A DNA stretch of 9,873 nt, from assembly GCA_964641775.1 (NCBI GenBank), contig CAZXLK010000049.1, positions 1 to 9,873 on the forward strand. Reading direction: 5' to 3'. Source of the DNA: CAIPFQ01 sp964641775. Lineage in GTDB: Bacteria > Chlamydiota > Chlamydiia > Chlamydiales > SM23-39. The translations under genes were made by a program, and so were the position numbers. The stretch's first letter is position 1. Every line of letters starts with the position of its first letter. Shown one piece after another: positions 1 to 4,905 of this stretch. The notes beneath the pieces were generated by a model. It saw nothing but the letters and a program-made list of their open reading frames with translations. It had not been told where the DNA came from and ran no database searches.

Positions 1-250
1 AAGCATTGCATCTACTCTTCGTGGCATCGACCGGATCTTTGTACCATCGTCGGGAAGAAGTCCTTTGGCAAATATTACAAATCTTAACTCGATGTGCTTT
101 TCCTATTTTTTCTGCATGGACTCGCGGTAAAAAAGGAGAAGTTATAGTGGGTAAAGGGCCATTTGATATGTCTCGAATGGATTGTGATAAAGGTTGAACA
201 AAAAAAATTTGTGATGGAAAGTTTGATTCCAGGTAATTTCTTATAGACAT
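1..250 (-). CDS. GATA-type zinc-finger-like protein, N-terminal part (runs off the window)
   Basis: A minus-strand frame is open from position 268 to the left edge, with an in-frame stop at 271-269. The first ATG is at 250-248, and a GTG lies just upstream at 256-254. The visible 83 codons start MSIRNYLESNFPSQ, followed by a Ser/Pro-rich stretch with no obvious fold (residues about 10-50). From about residue 58 comes CNICQRTSSRRWYKDP, then a spacer and CNA at the window edge. The next codon begins with T, so a fourth Cys (TGY) is possible. This gives C-x2-C-x19-C-N-A-(C), with Ser then Trp at the positions used by eukaryotic GATA zinc fingers (C-x-N-C-x4-T-x2-W ... C-N-A-C). No good Shine-Dalgarno is visible. 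Such fingers bind DNA in eukaryotes and are rare in bacteria, so transfer from a host and action in the host nucleus are possible but inferred. Competing frames here show no family resemblance. The 109 bp upstream (251-359) holds no gene. Confidence 0.6.
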   Translation of the reverse strand, partial: MSIRNYLESNFPSQIFFVQPLSQSIRDISNGPLPTITSPFLPRVHAEKIGKAHRVKICNICQRTSSRRWYKDPVDATKSRCNA

Positions 251-359
251 CGACACTAATGATTTTTTTTAGACATGATATAATTGCAGTTGGCTGCTTT
301 TTTATCAATCTTTTTGAAAGATCAAATAACAGATATTTGCAGTGACCCCTTCTCATTTT

Positions 360-488
360 CGTGAACGTTTGCGCTTGCGCTTGCGTTTCCCGATCCGTGT
401 ACCGTTATCGGTATCGGGCACGGGCACGCAAGCGCACCGGGGTCCCCGAAGACGCATCGTCTTTGGGGTGGAAGCGCAAACGTTCACG
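360..488. repeat. GC-rich 129-bp cloverleaf-like inverted-repeat element
   Basis: A perfect 17-bp inverted repeat (CGTGAACGTTTGCGCTT at 360-376, its complement at 472-488) closes an element with two internal hairpins. Hairpin A pairs GCGCTTGCGT (377-386) with ACGCAAGCGC (426-435), and its interior holds CCCGAT/ATCGGG and ACCG/CGGT pairings. Hairpin B pairs CCCCGAAGACG (444-454) with CGTCTTTGGGG (458-468) around a 3-nt loop, with one G-T pair. The left half reads as a degenerate 6-bp tandem array (GCGCTT GCGCTT GCGTTT CCCGAT ...). The GC content is far above the AT-rich flanks. It sits between divergent genes. No long ORF of its own and no clear target-site duplication are visible. It could be a MITE-like repeat, a protein-binding cruciform or a structured RNA; the sequence alone does not decide. 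Confidence 0.8.
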
Positions 489-501
489 GGTGTTTTAGCC
501 G

Positions 502-530
502 TTGAATTATATTAAACTTTTAATTAATAC
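502..530 (+). promoter_or_regulatory. Predicted sigma70-type promoter for dsbA-dsbB
   Basis: TTGAAT (502-507), a 17-bp spacer and TAATAC (525-530) lie in a very AT-rich tract just after the inverted-repeat element. Initiation about 7 nt after the -10 would leave only about 6 nt before the dsbA ATG. That fits the absence of any Shine-Dalgarno there and suggests a nearly leaderless mRNA. The AT-richness makes chance matches likely. Confidence 0.4.
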
Positions 531-542
531 TATATAAGATAT

Positions 543-1172
543 ATGCATAAAAGAAGAGTCCTAGTCCTATCTACCCTAGTCATTTTTGCAGCGATATTGG
601 TTATTTTGGCTATCACTAAGGCTGTCAGAGTCCCACAGCCATCAGAGATCAAAACAGAACATTACCCTCAAATTGGAAAAATCGATGCCCCCATTACCAT
701 GGTGGTGTTTGAAGATTTTTTATGCAGGACCTGCAGATATTTTAACCTGGAGGTGTTTCCGGCGATCCAAACTACCTACATAGATACCGGCCTAGTTAAA
801 TATGTGATGATCCCCCTTGCCTTTTCATCCAATTCTAAAGAAATCGCCAATGCTGCCTATTTCTTTTTTTATCAGGCCCCACATCATTATTTTACCTTTG
901 TCCAAGAGGTGTTTTCCCAAAACAAAAAACTTGAAATCCAAGACCTGATCCAATTGGCATCGCAGTTTCCCGGAGTTGGTCTTACCGCCTTTGTAGAAAG
1001 CATCAAATTGGGAAAATATGATCAAGAATTGGAAAACAATTTGGCAGCGGCAAAAAAAGCCATGAAAAATAACCTCCACACTCCCGCAGTATTCATCAAT
1101 GGAGAATTGAATCATGGGATTTCCTTTGAGAGTTTGTCGGGCCAAATTGAATCAATTAAGGAGAGGCTATGA
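543..1172 (+). CDS. dsbA: DsbA-family thiol:disulfide oxidoreductase, membrane-anchored
   Basis: Introduces disulfide bonds into exported proteins in the periplasm and is reoxidised by DsbB. The 209 residues start MHKRRV, followed by a hydrophobic segment (about 6-26) that acts as a signal anchor or signal peptide. The thioredoxin-like domain begins near residue 45. The active site is FEDFLCRTCRYF, with the redox pair C61 and C64. The cis-proline loop is HTPAVFING (T180-P181), and the alpha-helical insert lies between these sites. The length is typical of this thioredoxin_4/DsbA-like group. The start is the first ATG after an in-frame stop at 525-527; no Shine-Dalgarno is visible, which fits the short leader predicted from the upstream promoter. 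The stop overlaps the dsbB start by 4 nt (ATGA), so the two are translationally coupled. Chlamydiae depend on cross-linked cysteine-rich envelope proteins, which gives such a pair an obvious role if the host assignment is right. Confidence 0.9.
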   Translation: MHKRRVLVLSTLVIFAAILVILAITKAVRVPQPSEIKTEHYPQIGKIDAPITMVVFEDFLCRTCRYFNLEVFPAIQTTYIDTGLVKYVMIPLAFSSNSKEIANAAYFFFYQAPHHYFTFVQEVFSQNKKLEIQDLIQLASQFPGVGLTAFVESIKLGKYDQELENNLAAAKKAMKNNLHTPAVFINGELNHGISFESLSGQIESIKERL

Positions 1173-1552
1173 AAAGCGCCCTTTATTGGTGTTGGGTCAT
1201 AACCTTAATTGCTGCAATCGTAAGCATCTATTATGGAGAAATCCTCATGATTGAGCCATGCCGTCTTTGCTGGTATCAAAGGATGGCTCTATTTCCTCTT
1301 ACCTACATGTTAGGCGTAGCCGTCTACAGGAATGACAAAACCATCGTCCGCTATCTTTTTCCCATCGCCATATTTGGACTCGTGTTCGCTTTTGTCCAAG
1401 CGTTGGGGATCCATTTTCCCTCGCTGCAAATTTGCGGCAAGGAGTGTGCGCGCCCAATTTTTTCTTATTTTGGAATCACGTTTCCTGATCTGAGTTTCCT
1501 TGCATTTGCACTCATATCGATCATCTTGGCATCTATTTGGCGCCGCATTTGA
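1169..1552 (+). CDS. dsbB: DsbB/BdbC-family disulfide bond formation protein
   Basis: Inner-membrane quinone reductase that reoxidises DsbA. The 127 residues form four hydrophobic segments (about 4-22, 39-53, 62-80, 104-123). The first periplasmic pair is EPCRLCWYQR (C31, C34), the canonical DsbB CxxC followed by WYQR. The second pair is in ICGKEC (C89, C93). Both Cys pairs needed for electron relay are therefore present. The length suits the short BdbC-like branch. AAGGAGAGG directly before the ATG is a good ribosome binding site, and the ATG overlaps the dsbA stop. The 3' two-thirds is overlapped on the opposite strand by an ORF starting at 1714. No terminator hairpin follows the stop. Confidence 0.93.
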   Translation: MKSALYWCWVITLIAAIVSIYYGEILMIEPCRLCWYQRMALFPLTYMLGVAVYRNDKTIVRYLFPIAIFGLVFAFVQALGIHFPSLQICGKECARPIFSYFGITFPDLSFLAFALISIILASIWRRI

Positions 1553-1714
1553 AGCTCTATACTTTTTGAAATAGGTCTCCCCCATTTTAGAATCGAAGAA
1601 TTCAACATATCGAAATTCGTCATCTGATGATGAAGTTTCCCAAGGATCTCCCGACGTAGGATAATATGTAGAATTTGTTGCATCTACAATTCTAAAACCG
1701 TCTGTCTTATGCAT
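1310..1714 (-). CDS. Small unknown ORF with strong RBS, antisense to dsbB at its 3' end
   Basis: The family is not recognised. A perfect AGGAGG (1725-1720) lies 5 nt before the ATG (1714-1712), and the ORF starts 25 nt after the stop of the DTW/TSR3-like gene on the same strand, so translation initiation here is credible. Residues 1-54 (MHKTDGFRIVDATNSTYY..., acidic and Ser-rich near 26-32) lie in otherwise non-coding DNA and look protein-like. Residues 55-134 run through the 3' part of dsbB in exact codon register, so that part is its reverse complement; it is rich in Arg, Lys, Asp and Gln and looks like antisense read-through. The ORF may be a real overlapping gene, or a small gene that lost its own 3' end when the convergent genes were joined. 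The start is better supported than the end. Confidence 0.45.
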   Translation of the reverse strand: MHKTDGFRIVDATNSTYYPTSGDPWETSSSDDEFRYVEFFDSKMGETYFKKYRASNAAPNRCQDDRYECKCKETQIRKRDSKIRKNWARTLLAANLQRGKMDPQRLDKSEHESKYGDGKKIADDGFVIPVDGYA

Positions 1715-1739
1715 AGAAGCCTCCTATTAAGGCCAAGAA

Positions 1740-2183
1740 TTATGCAAGGAGTCTATTTTTTTCAAGAAAAGCGTTTTTCCAATAGTAGTGATCGAGAAGA
1801 TCAACATATGGTCTTTGCAAGATCTTATGCGCTAGATAAAGCGCTTCCACAGAAGAGAGCCCTCTTTCAGGATCAGGACAATGTGTTTGCTTGCGGGGAT
1901 AGGCAGTTTTATAATCCAATGGAAGACTCCTAACCTCCATGTTTGGAAGCTGTTTTTCAATTTTGGATGCATAGGCCCAAGTTCCATCAATCAAAAGAAG
2001 ATCCTTATCCGTATCCTTTTCACTCAAAACAGGAGCGCCAACTTTTAAAAGAAGAAACCCCGTGAAATCAGGCAAAAGATCAATGGGATAGGTATAAAAT
2101 ACCAGTCCTGTTTTATTTTCCAATCCTCTGAGAGAACATTTTTTAAGATTTTCTCTTCTGTGGCGGATGATGACGGTAGTCAT
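1740..2183 (-). CDS. DTW/TSR3-like aminocarboxypropyltransferase-superfamily protein
   Basis: The 147 residues carry LLLIDGTWAYA (DGTW at 66-69) and RGLSSVEAL (107-115), the two signature blocks of the DTW and TSR3 families. These transfer the 3-amino-3-carboxypropyl group of SAM to uridines in tRNA (TapT) or rRNA (TSR3). The N-terminal RENLKKCSL (10-18) resembles the CDPKKCSxxxL segment of TSR3-like proteins. The CxC zinc-binding start typical of E. coli TapT is absent, so the protein is shorter and may be closer to TSR3. The exact substrate cannot be read from the sequence. The ATG overlaps the helicase stop by 4 nt (ATGA at 2183-2180), so it is cotranslated in the rnpA-uvrD cluster, in keeping with an RNA-modification role. 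Confidence 0.6.
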   Translation of the reverse strand: MTTVIIRHRRENLKKCSLRGLENKTGLVFYTYPIDLLPDFTGFLLLKVGAPVLSEKDTDKDLLLIDGTWAYASKIEKQLPNMEVRSLPLDYKTAYPRKQTHCPDPERGLSSVEALYLAHKILQRPYVDLLDHYYWKNAFLEKNRLLA

Positions 2184-4066
2184 AATTTGTGATTGGTTGC
2201 CTTAAGAAGTGTTTTTGGAATCTCAAATAAAAAGCGGGATGGATTGGTTGGATAGCCCTTTCCCATCCGCATTCTTGTCCGGGCCATGCTCAAGGTTAAA
2301 AATCTTTTCGCACGGGTAATCCCTACATAAAAAAGGCGTCTTTCTTCTTCAATCCCAACATCCAAGACACTTTTTTCATGAGGCAAAATATGATCTTCTA
2401 ATCCCACAATGAAACACGCTGTAAATTCTAACCCTTTGGCGCTATGCAGCGTCATGAGCTGCACATTGTCTCCCCTTTTTTTCTCAGAGGGAAATTGAGG
2501 TTTTCCTAGGCTCGAGTGTGCAATGAAATCTGCAAGATAAGGATTTTCAGCTTCCTTTTCATACTGGGCAATTGCATTGACGCATTCTTGGACGTTTTCC
2601 CATTTAAAAAGCCTCATCTTTTCACTCTTCACTTCTTCTTCAATTGCTTTTTTGTAATTCGATTCTTCCAAAAGCCAAGTAAGAGCATGAGCCATCGGTC
2701 CATTTTCAAATTTAGCTCTTGCAATTTCCATCATTTCAACAAAAGATATGATCCCGCTGATTCCTCGAGGATGATTGGCGTATTGCCTTTTTCCTGATGC
2801 AACATCTGATAGGACTTGCCAAAGAGGAATTTTTTCCGATCGATTCGTTTGGGTAAGAAGATCCAAAAATGGCTCGGAAATCCCCCTCCTTGGAACATTG
2901 AGAATACGAAGAAGAGCCTCATCATCTCTTGGATTTGCAATGACCCGAAGATAGGCAAAAAGATCTTTGATCTCAGCTCTTTCAGAAAATTCCAGCCCCC
3001 CAAAAACTTCGTAGGGAATGCCACGGACCCACCCATTGTCTTTTTTCCATGAGGCGCCGGACAATGCTGTTTCCAATTGCCTGGATAGCGCATTCGAGCG
3101 GTAGAGAATCGCCATATCGCGCCATTTCAATCCAAGATCTTTGAGCTTTAAAAGACGCGAAACAATTGCTGCCGCCTCATCAGCTTCCGTTGGGGCATTG
3201 AAAACTTCAATTGCATCGCCGTTTGTTTGCGCGCTCCAGAGCTTTTTTTTGTGCCGGTTTTGATTATGGTGAATGACTGCATTGGCAGCCTCGAGAATCA
3301 GAGAACTGGATCTATAATTTTGTTCCAATTTGATGATTTTATCTGCTTCAAAATGGAGAATATGATCTACTTTTGCCCCTCTCCATCCATAGATCGATTG
3401 ATCATCATCGCCAACTACGCAAAGATTGCCATACTTTTGAGCTAAAAGCTCAGCTAAGCGAAATTGCGACGTATTGGTATCTTGATACTCATCAATCATC
3501 AAATAGCGAAATCTTTCCTGATATGCATTCAGCACTTCAGGGTGTTCTTCAAATAGGCGGATCGTCAAAAGGATCAAATTATCAAAGCTAACTGCATTCA
3601 ACCCCCTCAGAGCAGATTGCATTTTTTGATTTAGCTCTTGGCTAAACTTATCCTTGCCGTCCCGTGGCAGAGGAGGGAGCTCTTTCATTCCAAGCATATC
3701 TCGGGCAAGCGTCAGTGAGAGGCGATGGATGTCTCTCTCATCATAAATACTAAAATTTTTTGTGTATCCCAGACGTGCTATATCTTTTCGAAGCACCTGC
3801 ATGCAAAAGCTATGAAAGGTGGAAAGGGTAACCTGATTGGCTCTATCTTCGCCAATGAGAGCTTTCATCCGCTCCCGCATCTCTTCTGCTGCTTTATTGG
3901 TGAACGTAAGCCCTAAAATAGCGCTTGGAAGAGTCCCCTTTTCCCGAATCAAATGGGCAATTCTTTGGACAATCACGCGGGTTTTTCCGCTACCGGCCCC
4001 TGCTAAGACAAGTAGCCTTCCTTCTGTCCACTGAACGGCTTCTTTTTGGGAGCTATTTAGCAGCAT
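2180..4066 (-). CDS. uvrD: UvrD/PcrA/Rep-family superfamily 1 DNA helicase
   Basis: 3'-5' ATP-dependent helicase of nucleotide excision and mismatch repair and of stalled replication forks. From the ATG at 4066 the protein is 628 residues. All SF1A motifs are present: Q motif and Walker A (AGAGSGKT, 22-29), Ia (LTFTNKAAEEM, about 53-63), II (DEYQDT, 192-197), III (GDDDQSIYGWRG, 219-230), IV (LEQNYRSS, 247-254), V (TLHSAKGLEF, about 539-548) and VI (VGITRAKR, about 581-588). It ends soon after motif VI, so it lacks the long C-terminal Tudor-like tail of PcrA/UvrD (about 720 residues). A TTG at 4078 could give 4 more residues, with GAG 4 nt upstream. The ATG sits 10 nt inside rnpA and directly precedes the LNSSQKEAV block. 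It is coupled upstream to rnpA and downstream to the DTW/TSR3-like gene. Confidence 0.93.
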   Translation of the reverse strand: MLLNSSQKEAVQWTEGRLLVLAGAGSGKTRVIVQRIAHLIREKGTLPSAILGLTFTNKAAEEMRERMKALIGEDRANQVTLSTFHSFCMQVLRKDIARLGYTKNFSIYDERDIHRLSLTLARDMLGMKELPPLPRDGKDKFSQELNQKMQSALRGLNAVSFDNLILLTIRLFEEHPEVLNAYQERFRYLMIDEYQDTNTSQFRLAELLAQKYGNLCVVGDDDQSIYGWRGAKVDHILHFEADKIIKLEQNYRSSSLILEAANAVIHHNQNRHKKKLWSAQTNGDAIEVFNAPTEADEAAAIVSRLLKLKDLGLKWRDMAILYRSNALSRQLETALSGASWKKDNGWVRGIPYEVFGGLEFSERAEIKDLFAYLRVIANPRDDEALLRILNVPRRGISEPFLDLLTQTNRSEKIPLWQVLSDVASGKRQYANHPRGISGIISFVEMMEIARAKFENGPMAHALTWLLEESNYKKAIEEEVKSEKMRLFKWENVQECVNAIAQYEKEAENPYLADFIAHSSLGKPQFPSEKKRGDNVQLMTLHSAKGLEFTACFIVGLEDHILPHEKSVLDVGIEEERRLFYVGITRAKRFLTLSMARTRMRMGKGYPTNPSRFLFEIPKTLLKATNHKL

Positions 4067-4500
4067 AAATGCGCACAAAGCTCGGATGCGATTTCTTGAA
4101 GTTTTGCCCCTTTTGCCTGCTGTCTTGGGACAACATTGAGATCGATATTGGGAAGACGGGAATAGTTTTGTCGAAAAGCCTCGCGAACCAGCCTTTTAAA
4201 CCGATTTCTTTCAGGAGCATTGCCATAGCGCTTAGAAGCGGTGATCCCCAGGCGGGGGCCATTTTGGCTCTGAATCCAGTCAATGCAGATCCTTTTGCCT
4301 ACGATCCGTTTCCCTTCACGGGAAAGCCTTTTGAATTCTGCCCGCTTTAAAGATTTTATTTGGAAAGGGCCTTCCGTCCTGCCCGTCGGCGGCGGTTGAT
4401 CACCTTTCGTCCCGATGTTGTTTTCATACGGGCGCGGAAGCCGAATTTTCTTTTTCGGCGCAGTTTTGTGGGCTGGAAAGTCCGTTTCATGAGTTTTCAT
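4057..4500 (-). CDS. rnpA: RNase P protein component with N-terminal extension overprinting rpmH
   Basis: Protein subunit of RNase P, which helps the catalytic RNA mature tRNA 5' ends. The conserved domain begins at about residue 46 (FQIKSLKRAEFKRLSREGKR) and includes GITASKRYGNAPERNRFKR, the RNR signature (98-100), and a C-terminal helix. The domain of about 100 residues is normal for RnpA. The first 45 or so residues are basic and Pro-rich and unlike other RnpA proteins. The rpmH gene is read from the same DNA in another frame. In the rnpA frame there is no ATG, GTG or TTG between codon 1 and the conserved domain. The start must therefore be the ATG at 4500, unless a rare ATT, ATC or ATA codon is used (for example codon 19, 29 or 48). 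TAGG abuts the ATG with no proper spacing, so initiation is expected to be weak. The stop overlaps the helicase start. Confidence 0.82.
   Translation of the reverse strand: MKTHETDFPAHKTAPKKKIRLPRPYENNIGTKGDQPPPTGRTEGPFQIKSLKRAEFKRLSREGKRIVGKRICIDWIQSQNGPRLGITASKRYGNAPERNRFKRLVREAFRQNYSRLPNIDLNVVPRQQAKGAKLQEIASELCAHLCC
4356..4490 (-). CDS. rpmH: 50S ribosomal protein L34, nested inside the rnpA ORF
   Basis: The 44-residue product begins MKRTFQPTKLRRKRKFGFRA and ends with an Arg/Lys-rich tail (GRKVINRRRRAGRK). This is the full, highly conserved L34 sequence (MKRTFQPS..RxxxHGFRxRMxTxxGRxVLxxRRxKGRxxL) at the usual length of 44-46. It binds 23S rRNA near the peptide exit region of the large subunit. 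The gene lies wholly inside the rnpA ORF, starting 10 nt after its ATG in another frame. AGGA (4503-4500) precedes this ATG by 9 nt, good Shine-Dalgarno spacing, and it includes the first base of the rnpA ATG. The stop at 4358-4356 falls just where the conserved RnpA domain begins. It is short enough to be missed by simple ORF calling, but the identification is near certain. Confidence 0.95.
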   Translation of the reverse strand: MKRTFQPTKLRRKRKFGFRARMKTTSGRKVINRRRRAGRKALSK

Positions 4501-4525
4501 CCTAAAAAATGGGGTTGATTGGATA

Positions 4526-4555
4526 AGGATAACGGATTTGCGATTATGCTTGCAA
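4526..4555 (-). promoter_or_regulatory. Predicted promoter for the rpmH/rnpA-uvrD cluster
   Basis: Read on the minus strand, TTGCAA (4555-4550), an 18-bp spacer and TATCCT (4531-4526) lie about 25 nt before the rnpA ATG. The -10 match is only fair. The -35 box is a palindrome shared with the predicted promoter going the other way. Confidence 0.3.
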
Positions 4556-4577
4556 AGAAAAAAAGGAGTCGTAAAAT
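4550..4577 (+). promoter_or_regulatory. Predicted promoter for the 98-residue unknown gene
   Basis: TTGCAA (4550-4555), a 16-bp spacer and TAAAAT (4572-4577) lie about 30 nt before the chosen ATG at 4609. The -35 is the same palindromic hexamer used by the predicted divergent promoter, so the two might compete for RNA polymerase. The evidence is sequence resemblance only. Confidence 0.35.
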
Positions 4578-4608
4578 TAATATTTAGTTTTCATTAATGA
4601 GGTTTTCC

Positions 4609-4905
4609 ATGGGATTGCCACCTATACCGATGAAGAGCGATGAGGAGCTATTTAGCCCTCGGTCTAATAAAGTATTTGAAGAGTTGGATAGCCAGCTGGA
4701 AAAAATCGTTCATTTCAAATATATGCTAGTGTCAGACACAGATATTTCTCAAGAAGAGCTTGAAAAAACCAAAATCCTCGCAATCTCATTGATCGAGAAA
4801 CTCCATCCTCTTGTTGAAGAATTAAAGGAAGCGGTGGCACTCATTGACCCAAATAATTTAGAAAGTTTTACCCACTTTGAAAGAGTCCTACAAAAGATAA
4901 TGTAA
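4609..4905 (+). CDS. Small helical protein of unknown function (98 residues)
   Basis: The family is not recognised. An ATG at 4597 is possible but has no ribosome binding site. That ATG is itself part of TGAGG (4598-4602), which sits 6 nt before the ATG at 4609, so the protein more likely starts MGLPPIPMKSDEELF. After a short Pro-containing head, the rest is acidic and charged with a heptad-like spacing of Leu, Ile and Val (about 20-45 and 50-82). This suggests two or three amphipathic helices. There is no signal peptide, membrane segment or Cys. It is probably cytosolic, possibly a chaperone-like or adaptor protein, but this is speculation. The last 18 nt overlap the convergent 3' end of nhaD. 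Confidence 0.6.
   Translation: MGLPPIPMKSDEELFSPRSNKVFEELDSQLEKIVHFKYMLVSDTDISQEELEKTKILAISLIEKLHPLVEELKEAVALIDPNNLESFTHFERVLQKIM

Noticed and set aside
6..197. Plus-strand 63-codon frame (MHLLFVASTG...)
   Set aside because: It has no ribosome binding site and is the complement of the minus-strand frame that carries the zinc finger motif. The AFPIF...GPF stretch recalled a permease C-terminus but is too weak.
84..356. Minus-strand 90-codon frame (MRRGHCKYLL...)
   Set aside because: It overlaps the GATA-finger frame out of register, has low-complexity Lys/Ile/Phe content and matches no family. The overlapping frame has a recognisable motif.
360..488. Rho-independent terminator or tRNA-like gene
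   Set aside because: No T-tract follows either hairpin, and the arms do not fit tRNA geometry or conserved tRNA bases.
825..1145. 106-codon minus-strand ORF inside dsbA
   Set aside because: It lies wholly antisense to dsbA with no start signals or motifs.
2731..3093. 120-codon minus-strand ORF within the helicase gene in another frame
   Set aside because: It is an out-of-frame shadow of a gene with all SF1 motifs, and the product is low-quality sequence.
4057..4600. Replication origin next to rpmH/rnpA
   Set aside because: rpmH often neighbours dnaA and oriC, but I see no dnaA gene and no cluster of TTATCCACA-like boxes. A single TTATCC-like string on the minus strand near 4526 is not enough.
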